This document shows positions 43,104-51,575 of a DNA stretch of 64,000 nt, one piece after another. The notes under the pieces were generated by a model. The model saw only the letters and a program-made list of their open reading frames with translations, was not told the origin of the DNA and made no database searches. The DNA comes from Streptomyces sp. GESEQ-4 (GTDB lineage: Bacteria > Actinomycetota > Actinomycetes > Streptomycetales > Streptomycetaceae). Position 1 is the first letter of the stretch. Each line of letters starts with the position of its first letter. A program made the position numbers and the translations under genes. The stretch lies in contig NZ_JAFFSU010000013.1 in the NCBI RefSeq assembly GCF_017948455.1, positions 1 through 64,000 on the forward strand. The letters run 5' to 3'.

Positions 43104-44144
43104 ATGGGTGTTGTGACGGATATACGTGGCCGCGGGCGGTCGGCGAGTCTGGTACGGGCGCAGAAGTGCCGACGGATCGGACGGAGTGGAGCCGGGAACG
43201 TGTCGCTGTTCTGGCGGATCTTCTCGCTCAACGCCGCCGGCCTGATCGTGGCCGCCGCCCTGCTGCTGGGCCCGGTCACCGTCTCGACCCCCGTCCAGCC
43301 CGCCGAGGCCCTCGTCGTCGCCGCCGGACTGGCCGTGCTGCTGGCCGCCAACGCCGTCGTCCTGCGTGTCGGGCTGGCCCCGCTCCAGCGCCTCGGCCGG
43401 GCCATGGCCACCGCCGACCTGCTGCGCCCGGGCGCCCGCGCCGTGGTCGCCGGTCCGGCGGAGACGGCCGAGCTCATCACGACGTACAACACGATGCTCG
43501 ACCGTCTGGAGGCCGAGCGCGCCGCCGGTGCCGCCCGTGCGCTGTCCGCGCAGGAACGGGAACGCCACCGCATCGCCCGGGAACTCCACGACGAGGTAGG
43601 CCAGACCCTGACCGCCGTCCTCCTCCAGCTCAAACGCGTCGCCGACCGCGCCCCCGAGGACCTGCGCGCGGAGGTCGGCCAGGCCCAGGAGGCCACTCGC
43701 GCCGGCCTCGACGAGATCCGCCGCATAGCCCGCCGGCTGCGCCCGGGCGTGCTGGAGGAGCTGGGCCTGGCCAGTGCCCTGCGCTCGCTGGCGACGGAGT
43801 TCACCGCGCACGGTCTCGCGGTGCGCCACCACATCCCCGGCGACCTGCCCGCGCTGCCCGAGGAGGCGGAACTCGTCGTTTACCGCGTCGCCCAGGAGGC
43901 CCTCACCAACACCGCCCGGCACGCCGGAGCCGATCGCGCCGAGATCCGGTTCCGGCGGATCGCGGACGGCGTCGAACTCGTCGTGGGCGACAACGGCAAG
44001 GGCGTCGGTACGGCGGCGGAGGGCGCCGGGATCGGAGGCATGCGCGAACGGGCGCTGCTGATCGGCGCGGACTTCGCCGTGCGGCCGGGGTCCGAGGGCC
44101 GCGGGACGGACGTACGCCTGTGCATACCAGCCGGAGGCCGCTGA
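43104..44144 (+). CDS. NarL-type sensor histidine kinase
   Basis: The kinase has 346 residues if the ATG at 43104 is used (a TACGGT box 6 nt upstream would make it leaderless); a GTG at 43200 with GGAG upstream would give 314 residues starting VSLFWRIF. Two membrane helices (about 40-57 and 65-90) with almost no outside loop are followed by a HAMP-like linker, HisKA_3 with ERHRIARELHDEVGQTL (His about 155) and an HATPase (EALTNTARHAGA, DNGKG, GIGGMRERA). A stimulus within the membrane is likely. It overlaps the regulator gene by one base. Confidence 0.85.
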   Translation: MGVVTDIRGRGRSASLVRAQKCRRIGRSGAGNVSLFWRIFSLNAAGLIVAAALLLGPVTVSTPVQPAEALVVAAGLAVLLAANAVVLRVGLAPLQRLGRAMATADLLRPGARAVVAGPAETAELITTYNTMLDRLEAERAAGAARALSAQERERHRIARELHDEVGQTLTAVLLQLKRVADRAPEDLRAEVGQAQEATRAGLDEIRRIARRLRPGVLEELGLASALRSLATEFTAHGLAVRHHIPGDLPALPEEAELVVYRVAQEALTNTARHAGADRAEIRFRRIADGVELVVGDNGKGVGTAAEGAGIGGMRERALLIGADFAVRPGSEGRGTDVRLCIPAGGR

Positions 44145-44848
44145 TGTCCGGACCGGATCACGGCATCCCTGCATCGGGACACGGCATCCCCGCGTCGGAA
44201 CACGGCATCCGCGTCCTGCTCGCCGACGACCACACGCTCGTACGCCGTGGTGTGCGGCTGATCCTCGACGGCGAGGACGATCTGACGGTCGTGGCGGAGG
44301 CCGGCGACGGTGCCGAGGCGGTCGCGCGGGCCCGTGACACCGAGGTGGATCTGGCCGTCCTGGACATCGCCATGCCCCGGATGACCGGCCTGCAGGCGGC
44401 CCGCGAACTCTCGCGCCGCATGCCGGGGCTGCGGATCCTCATCCTCACGATGTACGACAGCGAGCAGTACTTCTTCGAGGCCCTCAAGGCGGGGGCCAGC
44501 GGCTATGTCCTGAAGTCCGTCGCCGACCGGGACCTGGTCGAGGCGTGCCGGGCGGCGATGCGGGACGAGCCGTTCGTCTACCCGGGCGCGGAACGGGCCC
44601 TCGTCCGCTCCTACCTGGACCGTCTGCACCGGGGCGACGACCTGCCCGCGCGGGCCGTCACCGACCGCGAGGAGGAGATCCTGAAGCTGGTCGCGGAGGG
44701 GCACACCTCCAAGGAGATCGGCGAACTCCTCTTCATCAGCGCGAAGACGGTCGAGCGGCACCGGGCCAATCTGCTGCAGAAGCTGGGGATGCGGGACCGG
44801 CTGGAACTGACGCGGTATGCGATACGGGCGGGGCTCATCGAGCCTTGA
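44144..44848 (+). CDS. NarL/FixJ-family response regulator
   Basis: The 234-residue regulator has an N-terminal 21-residue repeat extension, then a receiver (about 22-140; LLADDHTLVRRG, phospho-acceptor in LAVLDIAMPRMTG, K in VLKSV) and a LuxR-type HTH (about 170-230; LTDREEEILKLVAEGHTSKEIG-like, ISAKTVERHRANLLQKLG). It is the partner of the upstream kinase. The position matches the S. coelicolor SCO5784/5785 pair. The repeat in the N-terminus is made by 21-bp DNA units. Confidence 0.87.
   Translation: MSGPDHGIPASGHGIPASEHGIRVLLADDHTLVRRGVRLILDGEDDLTVVAEAGDGAEAVARARDTEVDLAVLDIAMPRMTGLQAARELSRRMPGLRILILTMYDSEQYFFEALKAGASGYVLKSVADRDLVEACRAAMRDEPFVYPGAERALVRSYLDRLHRGDDLPARAVTDREEEILKLVAEGHTSKEIGELLFISAKTVERHRANLLQKLGMRDRLELTRYAIRAGLIEP
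44159..44209 (+). repeat. 21-bp tandem repeat, 2.4 copies, at the response-regulator N-terminus
   Basis: Units 44159-44179 and 44180-44200 plus a partial copy to 44209 encode HGIPASG/E heptapeptides right before the receiver domain. They lengthen the N-terminus without shifting frame. Confidence 0.85.
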
Positions 44849-44897
44849 CGGCTCAGGTATGGACTAAGTCCGGGCACCGCGTCATCATGACGCTGCC

Positions 44898-46769
44898 ATG
44901 ACAATGTGGATGCGCTTCCTCAGGGCGGCACTGGTCGCCGTACTCCTCCTGGTGCCTCTGACGTCCGTCCCCGCGCAGGCGGCCGAGGCGGACTGGACGG
45001 GTCCGCTCAGCACCCGCGGCCGCTGGATCGTCGACGCCGACGGCGACCGCTTCAAGCTGCGCTCCGGCAACTGGCACGGCGCCAGCGGCACTTGGAACGG
45101 CTCGGGCAGCACGGCGGACGACGCCAACCACCACGCCGGCGAGAACTCCGGCCGGATCCCGCTAGGCCTCGACCGCGCCCCCATGGCCGAGATCATCGCC
45201 GGTTTCCAGGAGATCGGAATCAACAGCATCCGCCTCCCCTTCTCCAACGAGATGGTCCACGACAGCGTTCCCGTCACGGACGACGCCGTCGCGGCCAATC
45301 CGTCCCTGCGCGGAAAGACACCGCTCCAGGTGTACGACGTCGTGGTGCGCGAACTCACCGGCGCCGGACTCGCCGTGATCCTCAACAACCACACCAACAC
45401 CACCCGTTGGTGCTGCGGAGTCGACGGCAACGAACGCTGGAACGCGAGCCAGTCCGCCGGTACGTGGGAGAGCGACTGGCTGTTCATGGCCCGTCGCTAC
45501 CGGGACAACGATCGTGTCGTCGGCGCCGACCTCTACAACGAGGTCCGTCGCAACATCTGGGACGACCCCAACTGGGGCCTCGGCGACGACCACGACTGGT
45601 TCGCCGCCTCCCAGCGCGTCGGCGACCGCATCCTGACGGAGGCCAACCCTGACCTGTTGATCATCGTCGAGGGCATCAACTGGACCGGCATCCCCGTCGA
45701 CGGCTTCGCGCACGAACGCCCCACCCTGGAGCCCGTACGCCGCCTCTCGCACACCCTTGTCGACTCCGGAAAGCTCGTATACTCCGCCCACTTCTACGAC
45801 TACACGGGCCCGAACCACAGCGGGGCGACCGGGACGGGCGAGACCAGCGACCCGCGCTACCGGGACTTCAGTCCCACCGAGTTGATCGACGTGCTGAACC
45901 GCCAGGCCTTCTTCGTCACCGCCGAACAGGACCGGCACTTCACCGCACCGCTCTGGATCAGCGAGTTCGGCATCGGAGGCCGTGGCGAGACGGGCGCCGA
46001 GCAGCGCGCCTGGTTCGAGAATTTCGTCGGCCAACTCATCCGTACCGACGCCGACTTCGCCTACTGGCCGCTCGTCGGCTGGCACGAGGACCGCAAGGGC
46101 AACGGCTGGGCCCTGCTGCACTGGGACGCGGCGGGCCACCGGATGGGCGTGTACGACGGTGACGACTGGCGTGCGGCGGCCTGGACCCGGCTCGTCCAGG
46201 CCCAAGGGCGTACGGGCCACGTCGCGCCGGTCGCGGAGTGGTCGATGCTCAGCCCCGACCACGGCGACTTCGTACAGTCCCGGCGGATGCGGGCGCTGCC
46301 CGACTTCGACTCCGGTGCCCGCAAGGCGGTCTGCCCTGACGGACAGCGGCTGCTCGGCATCGCCCACACCGGCAACCGGGGCCTGTGCTCGGACATCGGT
46401 TCCTCGTGGGGTGCGTCCGGTCATGAGCTGGTCGTCGATGAACGGCATGTGGCGCCGGGCAACGACTGGGCCTCCGGCTACACCAAGCTCCAGTGCGCCG
46501 ACGGCGACTTCCTGATCGGGTACAGCGCGCGCGGGGCGGCCGTGTCCTCCGCCCTGTGCGCGGCCGGCTCGGTCCCGAGCACAAGCGGTCGTACGGTCTG
46601 GTTCGACCGGGGCGACAACCGGGGACCCGCCCCCAAGGGCGGCGATTTCGCCCAGGGCCACTACAAGGGGCAGTGCGCGGACGACGAGTACGCGGCCGGG
46701 ATCGCGTTCACCGGCCGGGTGGGGTCCGCGCGAACGCCGGACGCGCTGTACTGCCGGAAGGTGCGCTGA
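44898..46769 (+). CDS. Secreted glycoside hydrolase family 5 (cellulase-like) enzyme
   Basis: The 623-residue protein has a Sec signal peptide (about 1-28, cleavage near AQA-A). The GH5 TIM barrel (about 35-430) shows SIRLPFSNEMV, NNHTNTTRWCC, the acid/base in DLYNEVR (Glu about 215), HFYDYTGP and the nucleophile in LWISEFG (Glu about 356). A C-terminal cysteine-containing domain (about 440-623) has three similar blocks, possibly for carbohydrate or surface binding. It would cut beta-1,4-glucans or mannans outside the cell. No ribosome site is obvious. Its last 62 bp overlap the convergent esterase gene. Confidence 0.85.
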   Translation: MTMWMRFLRAALVAVLLLVPLTSVPAQAAEADWTGPLSTRGRWIVDADGDRFKLRSGNWHGASGTWNGSGSTADDANHHAGENSGRIPLGLDRAPMAEIIAGFQEIGINSIRLPFSNEMVHDSVPVTDDAVAANPSLRGKTPLQVYDVVVRELTGAGLAVILNNHTNTTRWCCGVDGNERWNASQSAGTWESDWLFMARRYRDNDRVVGADLYNEVRRNIWDDPNWGLGDDHDWFAASQRVGDRILTEANPDLLIIVEGINWTGIPVDGFAHERPTLEPVRRLSHTLVDSGKLVYSAHFYDYTGPNHSGATGTGETSDPRYRDFSPTELIDVLNRQAFFVTAEQDRHFTAPLWISEFGIGGRGETGAEQRAWFENFVGQLIRTDADFAYWPLVGWHEDRKGNGWALLHWDAAGHRMGVYDGDDWRAAAWTRLVQAQGRTGHVAPVAEWSMLSPDHGDFVQSRRMRALPDFDSGARKAVCPDGQRLLGIAHTGNRGLCSDIGSSWGASGHELVVDERHVAPGNDWASGYTKLQCADGDFLIGYSARGAAVSSALCAAGSVPSTSGRTVWFDRGDNRGPAPKGGDFAQGHYKGQCADDEYAAGIAFTGRVGSARTPDALYCRKVR

Positions 46770-48291
46770 GCAGCGGCAGCGGGTCGAAGGCGTGGTGCTG
46801 CCAGAGGAGGCGTGAGGTCTCTTCCGGGTACCGGGTGACGGTCGGCCGGGTGTCGTAGAGCTGCACCAGGCGCTGCTCCATGTCGTACGCGGGCCAGCCG
46901 GGGTCGCCTTCGACGGCGAACCGCGTCCACGCGGCACGCATGCGTGCGGAGAGCGCCTCAGCCTCGGGGGACGGGCCGTCGCCGAGCAGCATGGCCGGCT
47001 GCCCGCGGTCCAGGTTCCCGAAGACGAGCGGTACGTCCAGGCCGTGGCAGGCGCCGAGGACGCCGCCCATGCCCGGGGCGGGCCAGGTCAGCTCGTAGAC
47101 GTACGCCCGGCCGCCCGCGGCCCGCTGCTCGTGGGCGAGGCGGAGGCTCGGCATGCGGAACAGCCAGTCCGAGAGGACCAGTTCGTGCCATGCACCGGGG
47201 CCTGCGTCGGGGAAGCCGTCACGGAAGCGACGAGCGCCGTCCGGACCCGGGGCGAGGATGCGCAGCGCCGTCTCGGCCAGCTCCTCCGTGACCTGACCGA
47301 GCGTTCCGTCGAGCAGGCTGAGCAAACGCTGCTCATCGCGCGCGTGCCCGACGAGGAGGTCGATGCCCCGGCCCGCGCCGTCGGACAGGGCCTGCCAGGG
47401 CTTCACGGGAAGGACGTCGCCGTCGACGACGGGCGCGTACATGATCGACCGGTACGCGGCCCGGCCCCACCGCTCGACCGACGCGGGCATCCGGGCGGTG
47501 ACCGCGTCTCCGGCGGCGGCCAGCAGCTGCGGGTCCACCGTGGACAGCTCGGCCACCGTGGGACGCAGGCCCAGCTCGGACGCGCATACGGTGCCGATGT
47601 CGGCGGCGAGTTCCGGCGAGAAGAACGTGCCCTGCACGCTCTGCGCGACCGCCCTCCGGAAGAGCCCGGCGGCACGCGGCATGGCCAGCAGCGCTGCCAC
47701 GGAACCGGCGCCCGCCGACTGGCCGAAGACGGTGACACGGTCGGGATCGCCGCCGAAGCCCCGGATGTTGTCGCGCACCCACTCCAGGGCCGCGACCTGG
47801 TCGAGCAGGCCCCGGTTGGCCGGTGCGCCCTCGATGTGCGTGAAACCCTCGACGCCGACTCGGTAGTTGAAGGTCACCACGACGACGTCCTCGGCGAGAC
47901 GAGCACCGTCGTATTCGGGAAGGCCGGACGTGCCGAACGTATAGGCGCCGCCGTAGATCCACACCATCACCGCACGCCCCGCACCAGGGTCCGGCTCGGG
48001 CGTCCAGACGTTGATCGTCAGCCAGTCGTCGCCTCGCGAGTCCGTCGCCGTCGTGTCCATGCCCTGCGGGGGCGGCGGCCCGAAGTCCAGGGCGGGCCGC
48101 ACTCCGTCCCACCCGCGCGCGGGCTGAGGTGCGGCGAATCGGAGGGCGCCGACCGGCGGTTCGGCGAAGGGGATGCCGCGGAAGACCGCCACATCGCCCT
48201 CCTGGATGCCGCGCACCGTCCCGGCGGTCGTGCGGACCAGTACGGGCTGACGTGCGGGTGCGGGCTGAGGCTCGGGCGAGGCGAAGGCCAT
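46708..48291 (-). CDS. Carboxylesterase/lipase family B protein
   Basis: The 527-residue type-B carboxylesterase has VFRGIPFAEPPVGALRF (about 36-52), the oxyanion-hole motif WIYGGAYTFG (about 110-119), nucleophile elbow FGQSAGAGS (Ser about 188) and catalytic His in GACHGLDVPLVFGN. No signal peptide is visible, so it is cytoplasmic. It hydrolyses carboxylic esters; substrate unknown. The ATG at 48291 follows a GATGAT box by 6 nt; an ATG at 48327 would add 12 residues. It is divergent from miaB and convergent with the GH5 gene. Confidence 0.85.
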   Translation of the reverse strand: MAFASPEPQPAPARQPVLVRTTAGTVRGIQEGDVAVFRGIPFAEPPVGALRFAAPQPARGWDGVRPALDFGPPPPQGMDTTATDSRGDDWLTINVWTPEPDPGAGRAVMVWIYGGAYTFGTSGLPEYDGARLAEDVVVVTFNYRVGVEGFTHIEGAPANRGLLDQVAALEWVRDNIRGFGGDPDRVTVFGQSAGAGSVAALLAMPRAAGLFRRAVAQSVQGTFFSPELAADIGTVCASELGLRPTVAELSTVDPQLLAAAGDAVTARMPASVERWGRAAYRSIMYAPVVDGDVLPVKPWQALSDGAGRGIDLLVGHARDEQRLLSLLDGTLGQVTEELAETALRILAPGPDGARRFRDGFPDAGPGAWHELVLSDWLFRMPSLRLAHEQRAAGGRAYVYELTWPAPGMGGVLGACHGLDVPLVFGNLDRGQPAMLLGDGPSPEAEALSARMRAAWTRFAVEGDPGWPAYDMEQRLVQLYDTRPTVTRYPEETSRLLWQHHAFDPLPLLSAPSGSTARPAFARTPPGR

Positions 48292-48388
48292 GCCCGGATC
48301 ATCCCGTCGTGCCGCGCTGTGTGCCATTCATTTATGGCGGCTCAGCACTGGGGCCAAGGGTTCTGCCGGGACCGCCTACCCTTGAGGA

Positions 48389-49909
48389 ATGACCAGCAGC
48401 AGCGACCGGAGCCAGGCAGTGGACGTGAAGACCTACGAAGTGCGCACCTACGGGTGCCAGATGAACGTCCACGACTCCGAGCGATTGTCCGGGCTGCTCG
48501 AAGAGGCCGGTTATGTGCGCGCCCCCGAGGGCTCCGACGGCGACGCGGACGTCGTCGTCTTCAACACCTGCGCCGTCCGTGAGAACGCCGACAACAGGCT
48601 GTACGGCAACCTCGGCCGCCTCGCCCCGAGGAAGGCCTCGCGGCCCGGCATGCAGATCGCCGTCGGTGGCTGCCTGGCGCAGAAGGACCGCGACACGATC
48701 GTGAAGAAGGCGCCCTGGGTGGACGTCGTCTTCGGCACGCACAACATCGGCAAGCTCCCGGTCCTGCTGGAACGCGCGCGTGTGCAGGAAGAGGCGCAGG
48801 TCGAGATCGCCGAGTCGCTGGAGGCGTTCCCGTCGACGCTGCCGACCCGGCGCGAGAGCGCGTACGCGGCCTGGGTGTCGATCTCCGTCGGCTGCAACAA
48901 CACCTGCACCTTCTGTATCGTCCCGGCCCTGCGCGGCAAGGAGAAGGACCGGCGGACCGGCGACATCCTCGCCGAGATCGAGGCCCTGGTCGCCGAGGGC
49001 GTCTCCGAGATCACGCTGCTCGGACAGAACGTCAACGCGTACGGCTCCGACATCGGCGACCGCGAGGCCTTCAGCAAGCTGCTGCGGGCCTGCGGAAAGA
49101 TCGAGGGCCTGGAGCGCGTCCGCTTCACCTCCCCGCACCCGCGCGACTTCACCGACGACGTCATCGCCGCCATGGCCGAGACGCCGAACGTGATGCCGCA
49201 GCTGCACATGCCGCTGCAGTCCGGCTCGGACACGGTCCTGAAGGCGATGCGCCGCTCCTACCGCCAGGAGCGCTACCTGGGGATCATCGAGAAGGTCCGC
49301 GCCGCCATCCCGCACGCCGCGATCACCACCGACATCATCGTGGGCTTCCCCGGCGAGACGGAGGAGGACTTCGAGCAGACGCTGCACGTCGTCCGCGAGG
49401 CCCGCTTCGCGCAAGCGTTTACGTTCCAGTACTCCAAGCGGCCCGGCACGCCCGCGGCGACCATGGAGAACCAGATCCCCAAGCAGGTCGTCCAGGCGCG
49501 CTACGAGCGTCTCGTCGCCCTCCAGGAGGAGATCTCCTGGGCGGAGAACAAGCAGCAGGTCGGCCGCACCCTGGAGCTGATGGTCGCCGAGGGCGAGGGC
49601 CGCAAGGACGGCGCCACCCACCGCCTCTCCGGCCGCGCACCCGACAACCGCCTGGTCCACTTCACCAAGCCCGACCAGCAGGTCCGCCCCGGCGACGTCG
49701 TCACCGTCGAGATCACGTACGCCGCTCCGCACCACCTCCTCGCCGAGGGCCCTGTCCTCGACGTGCGCCCCACGCGCGCGGGCGATGCCTGGGAGAAGCG
49801 CAACGCCGCCGAGACGGCCGAGCCGGCCGGCGTGATGCTCGGCCTGCCGAAGATCGGCGTCCCCGAGCCGCTGCCGGTGGCCACGGGCAGCGGCTGCGGC
49901 TGCGACTGA
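48389..49909 (+). CDS. miaB: tRNA-2-methylthio-N6-dimethylallyladenosine synthase MiaB
   Basis: This radical-SAM methylthiotransferase acts on isopentenyl-A37 made by MiaA (encoded at 51.6 kb). In 506 residues the UPF0004 cysteines lie in TYGCQMNVHDSERL (about 22), NTCAVREN and VGGCLAQ. The radical-SAM CxxxCxxC reads CNNTCTFC (about 171-178), followed by IVGFPGET and a TRAM domain (about 390-455). The C-terminus ends in a Cys/Gly cluster (GSGCGCD) that could bind metal. The ATG has GAGG 4-5 nt upstream. Confidence 0.95.
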   Translation: MTSSSDRSQAVDVKTYEVRTYGCQMNVHDSERLSGLLEEAGYVRAPEGSDGDADVVVFNTCAVRENADNRLYGNLGRLAPRKASRPGMQIAVGGCLAQKDRDTIVKKAPWVDVVFGTHNIGKLPVLLERARVQEEAQVEIAESLEAFPSTLPTRRESAYAAWVSISVGCNNTCTFCIVPALRGKEKDRRTGDILAEIEALVAEGVSEITLLGQNVNAYGSDIGDREAFSKLLRACGKIEGLERVRFTSPHPRDFTDDVIAAMAETPNVMPQLHMPLQSGSDTVLKAMRRSYRQERYLGIIEKVRAAIPHAAITTDIIVGFPGETEEDFEQTLHVVREARFAQAFTFQYSKRPGTPAATMENQIPKQVVQARYERLVALQEEISWAENKQQVGRTLELMVAEGEGRKDGATHRLSGRAPDNRLVHFTKPDQQVRPGDVVTVEITYAAPHHLLAEGPVLDVRPTRAGDAWEKRNAAETAEPAGVMLGLPKIGVPEPLPVATGSGCGCD

Positions 49910-49984
49910 CCTGGGGCGGCGGTCCTGAGCGAGGCGTGCGGCTCGGTCACAGGTGTACGGGTGTCCGGGGTTAATCTGCCGACC

Positions 49985-50716
49985 ATGCTTGTCGCCGCCG
50001 CCGTCTGCCCCTGCCCACCGCTCCTCGTGCCGGAGGTCGCCGCGGGCGCCGCGCCCGAGATGGACGCCGCGCGCGCCGCGTGCACGAACGCGCTCGGTGT
50101 CCTCGCCGCCGCCCGGCCCGACCTGCTCGTGGTGCTCGGGCCGGCGGAGCGGAACGGACGCGGAACGCACCCGGAGGGCACACGCGGCTCCTTCCACGGC
50201 TTCGGCGTGGATCTCGACGTACGGCTCGGCAGTGGCAAGGGCGGCGACGAGAAGACAGCGGCGGAGTCGGAGCGGCCGCTTCCGGCCTCGCTCGCCGTGG
50301 CCGGATGGCTGCTGGAGCGCATCGGATGGTCGGGCGCCCCGATCGAGGGACTCGGTGTGGGGGAACCGCTGGCGGTCGAGCGGTGTATTGAAGTGGGAAG
50401 GGCGATCGCCGCGCGTGCCGAGCGGGTGGCGCTGCTGGTGATGGGCGACGCCAGCGCGTGCCGCACGCTGAAGGCCCCCGGCTATCTCGACGAGCGGGCG
50501 GCGCCCTTCGACGCGGAGGTCGCGCGTGCGCTCGGGACGGCGGACGTGGCGGCGCTGAAGGCGCTCGACGTGGAGCTGGCGTATGAGTTGAAGGCATCGG
50601 GGCGGGCCGCCTGGCAGGTTCTCGCGGGCGCGGCCGAGGGGGCGCGGCTGGAGGGTGTGCTGCTCTACGAGGACGCGCCGTACGGCGTGGGGTACGTGGT
50701 CGCGACCTGGTCGTAG
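49985..50716 (+). CDS. Class III extradiol dioxygenase subunit B-like (LigB superfamily) protein
   Basis: The 243-residue protein resembles the LigB fold: AAAVCPCPPLLVPEVA at the N-terminus, LLVVLGPAE, SLAVAGWLLERIG and MGDASACRTLKAPGYLDERAAPFDAEV (about 156-182). The iron-binding histidines of true LigB enzymes are not all present (the N-terminal HxP motif reads CPCPP), so activity is doubtful. Relatives sit between miaB and miaA in many actinobacteria, hinting at a tRNA- or cell-wall-linked role. A TAATCT box (49972-49977) 7 nt before the ATG suggests a leaderless mRNA. Confidence 0.78.
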   Translation: MLVAAAVCPCPPLLVPEVAAGAAPEMDAARAACTNALGVLAAARPDLLVVLGPAERNGRGTHPEGTRGSFHGFGVDLDVRLGSGKGGDEKTAAESERPLPASLAVAGWLLERIGWSGAPIEGLGVGEPLAVERCIEVGRAIAARAERVALLVMGDASACRTLKAPGYLDERAAPFDAEVARALGTADVAALKALDVELAYELKASGRAAWQVLAGAAEGARLEGVLLYEDAPYGVGYVVATWS

Positions 50717-50767
50717 AGCCGTATTCGGGACGGCCGGGCGGCATCGGCCCCCGCGTGGATGAAACGG

Positions 50768-50804
50768 CGGACGGCCGGGAGCTCATCCGCTCCGCGGCCG
50801 TCCG
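50768..50804. terminator. Bidirectional terminator hairpin
   Basis: A perfect 10-bp stem (50768-50777 with 50795-50804) with an inner 5-bp stem and 6-nt loop lies between the LigB-like gene (+) and the antitoxin-like gene (-), which converge. Confidence 0.7.
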
Positions 50805-50816
50805 TCGGTGTGCCGT

Positions 50817-51089
50817 TCAGGAAGTCGGCGGCGGCGAGTCCGGCGGCGGCGTCGTGGGTGCGTCGCCCGTGCCGGTGTCGTCCTTGTGCGCGAGTCGATC
50901 CATGGCTCCCTTGGCCTTGCCCGTACCCGACTGGATCTTGCCGCTGTACTTGCCCTTGGTCTTCTTGTCGACGGTCTCTGCGGCCTTGTCGAGGCCGTGC
51001 GTGATCTTGTCCCCGTGCTGCTGCGCGAGGCCCGAGACCTTGTCCTTGGCCGGGGCGAGTTTGGCCTTCATCTTGTCCAGGAGACCCAT
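50817..51089 (-). CDS. MT0933/Rv0909-like antitoxin family protein
   Basis: This 90-residue, lysine-rich small protein is of the MT0933_antitox type (MGLLDKMKAKLAPAKDKV, LAQQHGDKITHGLDKAA, GKYSGKIQSGTGKAKGAMDRL) with a Pro/Ser/Thr-rich tail. In mycobacteria a relative is paired with toxin Rv0910; no toxin-like neighbour is seen here, so it may be an orphan acting otherwise, e.g. as a basic DNA- or envelope-associated stress protein. The ATG has GGGAAGGTGG upstream. Confidence 0.8.
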   Translation of the reverse strand: MGLLDKMKAKLAPAKDKVSGLAQQHGDKITHGLDKAAETVDKKTKGKYSGKIQSGTGKAKGAMDRLAHKDDTGTGDAPTTPPPDSPPPTS

Positions 51090-51114
51090 GGTCCACCTTC
51101 CCTCGCGGGAGCAG

Positions 51115-51393
51115 TTACGTGCGGGCGCCGTCGCCGGCCTCCCGGTCGGCAGCCTCCTCCGAGGACTGCTTGGGGATGTCGTGCTTGGGGACCTCGACAC
51201 CCTCCGCGGCGGTGGCCTCGACAGTCTCTGCCGTCTCCTCCGTGGCCTCGGACGGCACCTTCGGCTCCGCCGCCTCAGTGGCCTCCGTCACGTCCGCCGC
51301 GGTGTCGGCCGTCGGTGTGTCGGCCTGCGCCTCGGCGGTTGACGTCTCCTCCGCAGTCTTCGACCTTCGGAGAAGTCGTGCAAAAACGCCCAT
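51115..51393 (-). CDS. Small acidic hypothetical protein
   Basis: The 92-residue protein begins with a short basic amphipathic helix (MGVFARLLRRSK) followed by a highly acidic Thr/Ala/Glu-rich region. No family is recognised. It lies 25 bp upstream of the antitoxin-like gene on the same strand; the acid-rich protein could neutralise the lysine-rich one, a speculation from charge only. A GTG two codons earlier is an alternative start. Confidence 0.6.
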   Translation of the reverse strand: MGVFARLLRRSKTAEETSTAEAQADTPTADTAADVTEATEAAEPKVPSEATEETAETVEATAAEGVEVPKHDIPKQSSEEAADREAGDGART

Positions 51394-51575
51394 ATCCACT
51401 CCATACGTTACTCGTGCGGGCGAATTCCCGCGTAGCCCGGTGCGCCCGTTTGTGCGGCCCGGGTCACCGCCTCTCGAAATCGGCGGCGAAAACCTCGCAA
51501 CAGGGAACGACCCCGGGGCCGTGCCGTCACGTAACTCGTTCGAGAGGGCTGCCAGAGGTTTGCGAGACTGGGTCG

